A DNA stretch of 17,224 nt from Candidatus Nanohalarchaeota archaeon (lineage in GTDB: Archaea > EX4484-52): contig QMVB01000017.1 of NCBI GenBank assembly GCA_003660905.1, forward strand, positions 1 through 17,224. Direction: 5' to 3'. The stretch's first letter is position 1; each line of letters starts with the position of its first letter. Position numbers and translations under genes: made by a program. Under the pieces are notes generated by a model that had not been told where the DNA came from, made no database searches, and saw only the letters and a list, made by a program, of their open reading frames with translations. This document shows positions 1-6,394 of the stretch, in pieces.

Positions 1-158
1 ATTTGGGCACAGGCATAAGATATTTCTACATTGACCTGGAAAAAGATTCAGCCAAATACATACGCATCTACAAAGAGATTTTTGCTTCAGAAGATTTTTA
101 TGACAGGAAACTCAAAAAAGGATACACAACCGGTCATTTTGACAGGGGGGTTTTTTAG
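1..158 (+). CDS. C-terminal end of a probable U32-family peptidase (partial)
   Basis: Frame 3 is open from the window edge to a TAG at 156-158 and gives about 51 residues. The tail contains GIRYFYIDLEKDSAKYIRIY and ends with GYTTGHFDRGVF. This matches the end of the catalytic region in U32 peptidases, where a line about extra turns of tRNA/rRNA-hydroxylation proteins such as TrhP and RlhA reads roughly 'G(I)R..K(I/V)......YV..Y...I' followed by a 'GFTTG/GFTEGF' motif. The family match is from memory and rests on only 51 residues. The gene ends seven bases before the convergent nmd3 stop. No start or active-site region is in the window, so the exact role (protease or RNA modification partner) cannot be told. 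Confidence 0.5.
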   Translation, partial: LGTGIRYFYIDLEKDSAKYIRIYKEIFASEDFYDRKLKKGYTTGHFDRGVF

Positions 159-164
159 AGAAGA

Positions 165-845
165 TTATTTTTCCCTTATCAGCAATGTTGTCCTGTAAAT
201 TTCCCTGCCGTCCTTTACCTTGTAGAGGGAATATGACGCCTTTGTCTCAATTTTGTATTTTGAAGAAATCTCTTTTTTGATTTTGTCAAGGATTTTTTTT
301 GTCCCGAGGTGCATATCGACTGCATTGCTCTTTTGCCCCACAATTTTTGCAAATGAATTCTGCCCTTTGTAAGAGGCAACAATATTGTCAACTATGTTTA
401 CAAAATCATTAAGCACATTTTTGTCAGCTCTCAGTTGCAGGACTGCTTCGTAATATCCTTTTTTCTCAGACGAGCACACAGGGCACATCCTGTTTTTTAT
501 CCTGAAATGGTAGGTGTATTCTGCAATCTTGATTTTGTTTTTTTCTGCCTTTACATATACAACAATACTGTCCTGCATTTCTTTTTTGTCAAAAGAAAAA
601 CCATATTCATCATAGTTTTTGTAAATTGCTTTCAGCTCTTTTTCTATTATGGACTTGATGAAATCATCAAGGGTTATGTTTTTTTTCCATTGCTGATTGT
701 ATCCCAATCTGGTGCATTTGCATATAGAAATATTCATCTTTTTTTTGAATATGTTCTTTTTGAATTTTTGGGCATAGCAGTCTCTGCAGAGGGATTCATG
801 CAATTCAAGTGTTTCTTTTCCGCAGTTTGGGCAAAATTTTTTCAT
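165..845 (-). CDS. nmd3: NMD3 family protein (60S/50S export adaptor homologue)
   Basis: This is a 226-residue NMD3-family protein. In eukaryotes NMD3 binds the large ribosomal subunit and carries it out of the nucleus. Archaea have only the N-terminal ribosome-binding part, probably used in late large-subunit assembly or quality control (inference). Cysteine pairs expected for zinc binding are visible: CPNC at residues 5-8, CRDC near 20-23, a shortened CKC near 42-44, and CPVC near 121-124. The family line YYEAVLQLR follows, then a late block with DMHLGTKK and the ending DGREIYRTTLLIREK. The CKC spacing differs from the usual CxxC, so that finger may be altered. The gene is convergent with the U32 fragment. 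No clear Shine-Dalgarno sequence precedes the ATG, so a leaderless start is likely. Confidence 0.88.
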   Translation of the reverse strand: MKKFCPNCGKETLELHESLCRDCYAQKFKKNIFKKKMNISICKCTRLGYNQQWKKNITLDDFIKSIIEKELKAIYKNYDEYGFSFDKKEMQDSIVVYVKAEKNKIKIAEYTYHFRIKNRMCPVCSSEKKGYYEAVLQLRADKNVLNDFVNIVDNIVASYKGQNSFAKIVGQKSNAVDMHLGTKKILDKIKKEISSKYKIETKASYSLYKVKDGREIYRTTLLIREK

Positions 846-909
846 ATGATTTAACTGTGTTTTGTGTTTTTAACTTTAATTGAAATAAAACATAAATTCA
901 TATGCTTAT

Positions 910-1674
910 TCATCCAAATGTCCCATTGAGATAATCCCGAGTCAAATCATTTTTTGGATTGCTAAACATTTCTGCTGTTTGAGAAGATTCAATCATTTTG
1001 CCATTCAGGAGATAGGAAGTATAATCTGAAATTCTTTTTGCCTGATGCATATTATGAGTAACAATAATAATAGTTTTTTCATCCTTTAATTTTTTTAACA
1101 ACTCTTCAATTTTTGCTGTGGCGATGGGATCAAGAGCAGAGCAGGGCTCATCGAGCAAAATGACATCGGGATTATTTGCCAAAGCCCTTGAAATGCATAA
1201 TCTTTGCTGCTGCCCTCCGGACAGGCTGAATGCAGAAAGACCCAACCTGTCCTTGACTTCCTCCCATAAATCTGCTTTCCTGAGACTTTTTTTTACTATA
1301 TACATCAACTTATCCTTGTCTGTTATATTCTGTATTCTTGGACCATAGGCAACATTATTAAATATTGACATCGGGAAAGGATTTGGCTTTTGAAATACCA
1401 TCCCGATTTTTTTTCTCAATTCAATGACATCTGCATTCTTTTCATAGATGTCTTCTTTGTCATACAATACAGCTCCCTTAATTTTTGAGTCAGGAACAAG
1501 ATCATTCATCCTGTTTATACACCTAAGCAAAGTAGATTTACCGCACCCGGATGGACCAATTAAAGCAGTTATTTTATATTCCGATACTTTTAAATCAACA
1601 TCAAACAAAATCTGCTTGTCTCCGTACCAAAAATTCACTTTCCTGAATTCTATTTTTGCATCTTCTTTTTTCAT
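910..1674 (-). CDS. pstB: Phosphate ABC transporter ATP-binding protein PstB
   Basis: This 254-residue ATPase powers inorganic phosphate import by the Pst complex on the cytoplasmic face of the membrane. Walker A is GPSGCGKST at residues 40-48. The Q-loop region FQKPNPFPMSIFNNVAYG is the pattern specific to PstB, and it is followed by the signature LSGGQQQR, Walker B VILLDEP with SALDP, and the switch histidine in IIIVTHNMHQAKRISDYT. Length is normal for PstB (about 250). It is the last gene of pstS-pstC-pstA-pstB. Its ATG lies one base after the pstA stop (TAA-A-ATG), so translation is probably coupled. A GGT-containing stretch just upstream overlaps the pstA stop and could act as a weak ribosome-binding site. 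Confidence 0.97.
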   Translation of the reverse strand: MKKEDAKIEFRKVNFWYGDKQILFDVDLKVSEYKITALIGPSGCGKSTLLRCINRMNDLVPDSKIKGAVLYDKEDIYEKNADVIELRKKIGMVFQKPNPFPMSIFNNVAYGPRIQNITDKDKLMYIVKKSLRKADLWEEVKDRLGLSAFSLSGGQQQRLCISRALANNPDVILLDEPCSALDPIATAKIEELLKKLKDEKTIIIVTHNMHQAKRISDYTSYLLNGKMIESSQTAEMFSNPKNDLTRDYLNGTFG

Positions 1675-1675
1675 T

Positions 1676-2530
1676 TTACCACTTCTTTTTCTTTCTTAAT
1701 TTATATCTCCATAAAAAAACACCGAAATTAAGCGCAAATATAAGGACAACCAATACAAGCGCAGTGCTTAGGGCATATTGCCTTGCATAAGGACTTGAAT
1801 GCTGGGTTGCCAGTATAAATAAATGATATGGCAAAGCCATAAACTTGTCAAAAGGAGAAGACGGCAGACCGCTGATAAAAAAAGTAGCTCCTACCATAAT
1901 AATTGGCGCAGTCTCGCCCATAGCTCTGGATATGCCAAGAATTGACCCCGTAAGCATTCCGCTAAAAGAATGAGGCAAAACATTTCTTTTTATTGTTTGC
2001 CATTTTGTAGCTCCAAGGGCATAGCTTCCCTCTCTAAATGAAAATGGAACAGCTTTTAGCGCCTCTTCGCTCGCAGTTATTATCCACGGCAATGTCATGC
2101 ATCCAAGTGTCAGGGAAGCAGAAATCAATGAACCTCCTAGTTTTAAGAAGATTGCAAAAAATGCCAGACCAAATATCCCGTATATTACAGAAGGCACACC
2201 GGCAAGATTCCTTATTGCTAATTTAATTATTCTGTTAAACTGGTTGTCTTTGGCATACTCATTTAAATGAATTGCTGTGCAGACGCCAACAGGTATTGAA
2301 ATAATGGAGACTCCTGCTGCAAGAAAAAGAGTTCCTACAATTGCCTGCAAAATTCCTCCTTGTGTAATGTCTCTGTGGGACCACATATTTGTAAGAAAAT
2401 TTATATTTATGGCACCAACTCCTTCTTCAAAAATATAGAGCAAGACAAAGAGTAAAATAAGGACTGACAAAAATGCCGCAGATTTAAAAAACAGAAAATA
2501 TATTGCCTGTTTTTTATTTTCTGTTACCAT
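1676..2530 (-). CDS. pstA: Phosphate ABC transporter permease PstA
   Basis: This is a 284-residue inner permease subunit that pairs with PstC to form the phosphate channel. Hydrophobic segments run through the protein, starting at about residues 12-35. The binding-protein-dependent transport signature (EAA loop) is seen as EEALKAVPFSFREGSYALGATKWQ, split here by region; it contacts PstB. GVPSVIYGIFGLAFF is a typical PstA/PstC line. The gene starts with an ATG inside the end of pstC and overlaps it by seven bases (ATGGTAA), so the two are almost surely co-translated. The C-terminus is basic (KLRKKKKW), as expected for a cytoplasmic tail. Nothing is missing compared with the family. Confidence 0.95.
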   Translation of the reverse strand: MVTENKKQAIYFLFFKSAAFLSVLILLFVLLYIFEEGVGAININFLTNMWSHRDITQGGILQAIVGTLFLAAGVSIISIPVGVCTAIHLNEYAKDNQFNRIIKLAIRNLAGVPSVIYGIFGLAFFAIFLKLGGSLISASLTLGCMTLPWIITASEEALKAVPFSFREGSYALGATKWQTIKRNVLPHSFSGMLTGSILGISRAMGETAPIIMVGATFFISGLPSSPFDKFMALPYHLFILATQHSSPYARQYALSTALVLVVLIFALNFGVFLWRYKLRKKKKW

Positions 2531-3414
2531 TTATATTTCCTCATCTCTTTTTCTATGACAATGTCTGAAATAAAATTTACAATAAAAGTCATAATAAATA
2601 ATACAAATCCAATGGCAAAAAGAGTCTCATAATGCAGGCTTCCTTTCACAACTTCTTTTATCTCTATTGCTATATTGGCAGTCATAGGTCTTACTGGATC
2701 AAAGAATGATAGCGGCATTGCCAGCGCATTTCCTGCTACCATCAAAACCACCATTGTTTCGCCGACTGCCCTGCCGAGCCCAAGCATAACTGCCGCCGCA
2801 ATTCCCGACAATGCCGCAGGAAATAATGTCATTCTTATCATCTGCCATTTGGTTGCGCCCAACGCAAGGCTGGCTTCCCTGAATTCATTTGGCAGTGAAG
2901 TCAAAACATCTTCTGAAATGCTGATTATAGTCGGCAAAACCATTATGCCAACAATGGCAGAAGAAGTAAATGCATTAAGCCCATGGTTTAATCCAAAAAA
3001 ATTTGCAATCAACGGCGAAAGAAACACAATTCCTATTAATCCAAGCACAACAGAAGGGATTCCTGCAATCATTTCTATGACGGGCTTCAATATTTCTTTT
3101 GTCTTTGAATCAGCTATTTCAGCTATGTAAATTGCGCTGGCAAGCCCTACAGGTATTGCCATAATCAATGCGCCAATTGTTATCATCAAAGTGCCTATTA
3201 TCAAACTCAATATGCCCCATTTTGGTTCTTCATAGGCATTTGGATTCCACTCACTTCCTAAAAAAAATTCAGCAGGGGTTATTTGCCCAAATGCCTGAAT
3301 CCCTGTAATAAAAAGAAAAAGAAAAATTCCAACAAGTATCACAAGAGCAGTGACGCTTGTTGCAGAAAAAAACAATTTAATTATTCTTTCTTTTATGTCT
3401 CTGTGATTGCGCAT
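2524..3414 (-). CDS. pstC: Phosphate ABC transporter permease PstC
   Basis: This is a 296-residue membrane permease, partner of PstA. The N-terminal cytoplasmic stretch MRNHRDIKERIIK is followed by a long hydrophobic helix at about residues 14-38. The extracytoplasmic loop PAEFFLGSEWNP is typical of PstC. The EAA-loop signature FREASLALGATKWQMIR sits near residues 180-197 and binds the ATPase. GIPSVVLGLIGIVF is a second family landmark. The gene starts seven bases after the pstS stop and overlaps pstA by seven bases, so it is the second gene of a compact operon. The length fits PstC of archaea and bacteria. PstA and PstC resemble each other; this one is assigned PstC from the FFLGSEWNP loop and its position directly after pstS. 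Confidence 0.95.
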   Translation of the reverse strand: MRNHRDIKERIIKLFFSATSVTALVILVGIFLFLFITGIQAFGQITPAEFFLGSEWNPNAYEEPKWGILSLIIGTLMITIGALIMAIPVGLASAIYIAEIADSKTKEILKPVIEMIAGIPSVVLGLIGIVFLSPLIANFFGLNHGLNAFTSSAIVGIMVLPTIISISEDVLTSLPNEFREASLALGATKWQMIRMTLFPAALSGIAAAVMLGLGRAVGETMVVLMVAGNALAMPLSFFDPVRPMTANIAIEIKEVVKGSLHYETLFAIGFVLFIMTFIVNFISDIVIEKEMRKYKW

Positions 3415-3421
3415 ATCATTT

Positions 3422-4351
3422 TTATATTTTTTTCAACAATGCATTGTTGTGTTCCCTGTCCTCTGCGGTTATTGGAATAAATCCGGATTTTTTTACAATT
3501 TTCTGTCCTTCTTCGCTTAATTCAAAAACCAAAAATTTGTAAACAGCAGAATCTTTTAGGGGCTTTTTTGACAAATACTGGAATAAAGGACGGGATATTG
3601 GATAATCTGCGCGTTTTGTTTTATCCAATGGAGAAATATAATCAGAATTCATGTCTTTTGAAAGTTTGATAATTTTTATGCCGTTTATTTGGTTGCCGTT
3701 GTCGTCCACAATATATCCAACTCCGACATAGCCTATTGCTGTTTTATCCTGCCGAACTGCATCTACAATTGCCTGGTTTCCTTCCATATTCATCATTTTA
3801 GAAGAATAATCGCCTTCCACAATTTTTTTCATAAAATAAGAATATGTGCCGGATGTGCTCTGCCGTCCGTAAAGAGTAATCTCTTTATCTTCTCCTCCTG
3901 CATTATTCCAGTTGGTGATTTGACCTTTGTAAATTTCACTTACTTGTTCTATTGTCAATTCAGCTACAGGATTGTCTTTGTTGACAATAACAGATAGCAT
4001 ATCCTGCGCAATTATAAATTCCCATGGATCTATTCCTTTATCCTTTGCCTGTGTTAATTCCTTCTTTTTTATCGCTCTTGATGCATCTGCAATATCAATT
4101 TCGCCGTTGATTAATGCCGCAATGCCTGTTCCTGACCCGCCGCCTGTGACAGATATTTTTGCATTTTTATTTTTTACAGTATATGCTTCTGCCATATTGG
4201 AAACCATCTGGAGCAATGTATCTGATCCCTTTATTTCTATATCTTCACTGTATCCTGCACTGATAGCATTACCTGTGCTTCCACTTTCGCCGGTGCATCC
4301 TGCTGTCAAGACAGCCAAAAGCAATATGCTAATTAAAATAATATATCTCAT
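3422..4351 (-). CDS. pstS: Phosphate-binding lipoprotein PstS
   Basis: This 309-residue protein captures phosphate outside the cell and passes it to PstC/PstA. Residues 1-19 form a lipoprotein signal, with a hydrophobic core and the lipobox LTAGC, so Cys19 is the likely lipid anchor. Phosphate-binding loops are visible: GSDTLLQ near residue 43, GGGSGTG near 70-76 and GRQSTSGTYSYF near 163-174. GYVGVGY near residues 207-213 is also a family landmark. The ATG is preceded by AGGTGA (positions 4356-4361, read on the minus strand) with a four-base gap, a strong ribosome-binding site that fixes this start. It leads the operon and diverges from the phoU-like gene, with 108 bases between the two starts. 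Confidence 0.96.
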   Translation of the reverse strand: MRYIILISILLLAVLTAGCTGESGSTGNAISAGYSEDIEIKGSDTLLQMVSNMAEAYTVKNKNAKISVTGGGSGTGIAALINGEIDIADASRAIKKKELTQAKDKGIDPWEFIIAQDMLSVIVNKDNPVAELTIEQVSEIYKGQITNWNNAGGEDKEITLYGRQSTSGTYSYFMKKIVEGDYSSKMMNMEGNQAIVDAVRQDKTAIGYVGVGYIVDDNGNQINGIKIIKLSKDMNSDYISPLDKTKRADYPISRPLFQYLSKKPLKDSAVYKFLVFELSEEGQKIVKKSGFIPITAEDREHNNALLKKI

Positions 4352-4374
4352 ATATTCACCTTTAATCTTCTAAT

Positions 4375-4453
4375 TATATAGCAGAAATAAATATATAGTT
4401 ATGCTATATAAATTATATAGTTATGGAACTTTTTATATAGTTGACTATCATAT
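4375..4453. promoter_or_regulatory. Divergent pstS / phoU promoter region with TATATAG dyads
   Basis: Between the two starts lie repeated TATATAG units at 4375-4381, 4392-4398, 4414-4420 and 4434-4440. Those at 4392 and 4414 extend to TATATAGTTATG; the one at 4434 continues as TATATAGTTGAC. The last three are spaced 22 and 20 bases apart, about two helical turns. The unit at 4392-4410 is a dyad, TATATAG-TTATG-CTATATA. ATAGT-TG-ACTAT at 4437-4448 is a second, smaller dyad. TTTATATAG at 4432-4440 is well placed as the TATA box for phoU, centred about 24 bases before its ATG. On the minus strand AATTTATATA (4405-4414) can serve pstS, giving a leader of about 30 bases that carries the AGGTGA site. 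Regulation by the AbrB-PhoU protein or another factor is an inference. Confidence 0.55.
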
Positions 4454-4459
4454 AATATC

Positions 4460-5416
4460 ATGCACAGAAGAAAAATACAATTGATTGCAGGCAGTACATA
4501 TTCAGTATCTTTGCCAAAAGAATGGGTCAAGAAAAATAATCTCAAAGAAAAAAAAGAAATCATGATAAGTGAAAAAAATGACAGAACATTGATTATATCT
4601 CCTCATTCAACAGAAGGGAAAAAACTAAATGAGATTTCTTTAGACATTGATAAATATGCAAATAATATTGATCAGGTGTTGTTTGCAGTATATTACCTTG
4701 GAATTGAAACAATAAACATATTTTCTAAAAAAGAGTTGACAAAAGAGGCCAAAGCAAGGCTCAAAAAAACCATAACGCATATGAGCGGAACAGAGATAAG
4801 TTACGAAGACAGGCAAAAAATCACAATAAACGTTCTGCTTGACAAATCAAAAGTGAATATAATTCATGTGTTTTATCGCATAAGCCTGCTTATTGAATCC
4901 TCTATTGTGTGTCTTCTTGAACAGACAGATATTAATGAAATAAACATCAACGAAAATGAAATTGACAGGCTGTATCATTTGATGGCAAAAATGATTTCAT
5001 TATCATTGATAGATTCAAATATCCTGTGCTCTTCCAAAATAAATAATGTGTCGTTGATTCCCATGTATTTTTTAGTGAGCAAAAGGCTTGAAAATATAGG
5101 GGATAATGTCTATCATCTCTCTAAATACATGTATAAAAATAAAGTTGCTGTCGAAGGCGAGAAGGAAACTTTATGTTTCATCAGAGAAAAAGTAAACAGG
5201 AGCATCCGGTATCTTCGGCGTATGCACAAATCCTCTGAACTCTTTGAAAAAACAAATGCTGATAATCTCATAAACATAAATAATGCAGTATCAAATATGC
5301 CTGATCGGATTGTCCAGAATTATTTAGAAGATATAGTCAGATACATTGTTGATATAGAAGATGAGATAGTAAATATTTCTTTTTACAATCAATTAATCGG
5401 GGACGATATATTGTGA
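4460..5416 (+). CDS. phoU: PhoU-like phosphate regulator with N-terminal SpoVT/AbrB domain
   Basis: This is a 318-residue protein. Residues 1-50 (from MHRRKIQLIAGSTYSVSLPK to about LIISPHS) form an AbrB/SpoVT-type swapped-hairpin domain, a DNA-binding fold. The rest is mainly helical, with PhoU-like bundles from about residue 100 to the end, including ESSIVCLLEQ, RLENIGDNVYHLSKYM and IVDIEDEIVNISFYNQ. The DNV and ExxE-type acidic patches are where PhoU proteins hold metal. This fusion is common in archaea and is known to sit beside pst genes. It probably senses phosphate status and either curbs the transporter or controls transcription directly through its N-terminal domain (inference). No ribosome-binding site is seen, and the TATA box lies about 24 bases before the ATG, so the mRNA is probably leaderless. 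Confidence 0.9.
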   Translation: MHRRKIQLIAGSTYSVSLPKEWVKKNNLKEKKEIMISEKNDRTLIISPHSTEGKKLNEISLDIDKYANNIDQVLFAVYYLGIETINIFSKKELTKEAKARLKKTITHMSGTEISYEDRQKITINVLLDKSKVNIIHVFYRISLLIESSIVCLLEQTDINEININENEIDRLYHLMAKMISLSLIDSNILCSSKINNVSLIPMYFLVSKRLENIGDNVYHLSKYMYKNKVAVEGEKETLCFIREKVNRSIRYLRRMHKSSELFEKTNADNLININNAVSNMPDRIVQNYLEDIVRYIVDIEDEIVNISFYNQLIGDDIL

Positions 5417-5459
5417 ATTTTTAGATGGGCGTATTTTGATTTAAAATTCTTGATTCTTC

Positions 5460-5813
5460 CTATCTATCATTATATCCAAATTTTTTGTTGTAGAGTTTAT
5501 GATCAACAACATCCAACACAAACGCGATTATTTCTATTTCTGTCTCGCCCTTTGTTAAAGTATACATCATTCTCCAGTAATTCGGCAGTTCAACCCTGAA
5601 TAAATTTTTTATGTCATATTTTTGAATATATTCCTTTGGAATCAGGTTTTTCGCAATGAAGTTGCTGTAATGATAATTTGCTTTTATTAATTCGATTTTT
5701 TTGTTCAATGCTTTTAATATCGTATTTTCTATTTTGGAATTTAAAGCATTGGAATTCAGCTATTTGTATACTTCTTCTGCCTCTGGAGATAAAATTACTC
5801 TTATTGTTTTCAT
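5460..5813 (-). pseudogene. RelE-type toxin gene interrupted by an in-frame amber codon
   Basis: Reading from an ATG at 5813 gives MKTIRVILSPEAEEVYK, then TAG at 5762-5760 (codon 18), then LNSNALNSKIENTILKALNK and on without a break to a TAG at 5462-5460, 117 codons including the amber. The part after the amber includes IAKNLIPKEYIQKY, LFRVELPNYWRMMYTL and FVLDVVDHKLYNKKFGY, the pattern of an archaeal RelE/ParE-like mRNA interferase family. The SPEAEEVY start also belongs to that family, so the amber lies inside one ancestral gene. A single change from CAG, AAG, GAG or TGG would explain it. The ATG overlaps the upstream gene's stop (ATGA), as in many toxin-antitoxin pairs. A shorter product could start at ATG 5708 (82 residues) and keep the later part of the fold, so some activity cannot be excluded. 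Confidence 0.78.
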
Positions 5814-6079
5814 AGCTCCAGCCCTTCTTTAATTGCATTTTTCAAATTTATGTTTGTATTGTGCATCCATGAAATTCCTTTTATGCTTACGGCTATTTTA
5901 TTGCTTTCTTCAAGATACTCAAGAATAATTTTGAGAGTGTTGTGGTTTATTTGCTTCGGTAGTTTTGTTTTTAGTTGCGCAATTGTTATGACACTTTCAT
6001 TCATTGCCTGAAGCGTGTTCTCCACCATTATTACTGTATTTAGAGTAGGCGAATGTTGAAGTCTTGCCTGTTTTTGCAT
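5810..6079 (-). CDS. Probable antitoxin of the RelE-type pair (winged-helix-like)
   Basis: The ATG at 6079 gives MQKQARLQHSPTLNTVIMVE and about 89 residues. An in-frame GTG at 6100 would add seven residues, but ATG is preferred because the family I recall begins with MQKQARLQHSP; that recall was not checked. The stretch VITIAQLKTKLPKQINHNTL followed by KIILEYLEESNKIAVSIKGI looks like a helix-turn-helix with a wing, so it may bind DNA. The gene ends with TGA overlapping the toxin ATG (ATGA, 5810-5813), the usual layout for a co-translated antitoxin and toxin. It is intact although the toxin is broken. A palindrome at its predicted transcription start (6104-6123) would suit self-repression. The antitoxin role rests on context more than on a recognised domain. 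Confidence 0.62.
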   Translation of the reverse strand: MQKQARLQHSPTLNTVIMVENTLQAMNESVITIAQLKTKLPKQINHNTLKIILEYLEESNKIAVSIKGISWMHNTNINLKNAIKEGLEL

Positions 6080-6103
6080 TTGTTTTAACACAATTATCAC
6101 AAA

Positions 6104-6145
6104 TAGTTATTGGTTGATAACTAATTGATACTAAATTATATAAAC
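6104..6145 (-). promoter_or_regulatory. Promoter and palindromic operator candidate of the antitoxin gene
   Basis: On the minus strand GTTTATATAATTT (6133-6145) is a good archaeal TATA box. About 25 bases downstream lies a perfect 7-base inverted repeat, TAGTTAT-TGGTTG-ATAACTA, at 6104-6123, centred on the expected transcription start. A repressor bound there would block initiation. No Shine-Dalgarno sequence is seen before the ATG at 6079. A second 7-base inverted repeat, AACATTT at 6143-6149 and AAATGTT at 6159-6165, lies just upstream of the TATA box. Confidence 0.5.
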
Positions 6146-6163
6146 ATTTGGTTTTTGGAAATG

Positions 6164-6394
6164 TTAGAAATTAACATACGCCGATTGTGTAAGCCACCAG
6201 CCGCCACGTCCAAATGTCAATTCCAAAGAAGGCGGATAAAATTCAAACAAAAATTTAAGAAAATTAGAATTGATAAGATACAGCAAAACCCCAATCATTA
6301 CCGGAAAAATAAGTATCCTGTAATCAAATCTTTTCTCATTCCTAAACCGCAATATTGTAAATATTAATAAACATAATCTTCTATTATTAATCAT
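6164..6394 (-). CDS. Possible small membrane protein (doubtful)
   Basis: A 76-codon minus-strand ORF fills most of the gap between the antitoxin promoter and gatD. It has one hydrophobic stretch (ILIFPVMIGVLLYLI, residues about 27-41) and a non-random-looking end, FYPPSLELTFGRGGWWLTQS. Its ATG overlaps the gatD ATG on the opposite strand (CATG at 6392-6395), and no TATA box or ribosome-binding site is evident for it. The rest of the gap, 6124-6392, holds only the antitoxin TATA box and the gatD promoter (AATATTAATAA-like, about 28 bases before the ATG). It could be a real small protein, the remnant of a longer one, or chance. No function can be given. Confidence 0.27.
   Translation of the reverse strand: MINNRRLCLLIFTILRFRNEKRFDYRILIFPVMIGVLLYLINSNFLKFLFEFYPPSLELTFGRGGWWLTQSAYVNF

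Noticed and set aside
435..854. Plus-strand ORF opposite nmd3, rich in Phe and Val
   Set aside because: It is antisense to the NMD3 protein with intact zinc-binding cysteines; no promoter or family pattern.
2675..3130. Long plus-strand ORF opposite pstC
   Set aside because: It mirrors a well-supported permease gene; its composition follows from the helices on the other strand.
4375..4453. CRISPR-like array from the TATATAG repeats
   Set aside because: Units are 7-12 bases with short AT-rich spacing and lie in a divergent promoter; not an array.
5760..5762. Pyrrolysine at the toxin's TAG
   Set aside because: TAG also serves as an ordinary stop here (156-158, 8874-8876 and the toxin's own end), and no pyl genes are in view.
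5614..5838. Minus-strand ORF overlapping antitoxin end and toxin
   Set aside because: It is a different frame of the toxin region, while the toxin frame has clear family residues on both sides of the amber codon.
6125..6367. Plus-strand basic ORF between antitoxin and gatD
   Set aside because: Low-complexity, Lys/Arg-rich and without a protein-like pattern or ribosome-binding site; explained by AT-rich sequence.
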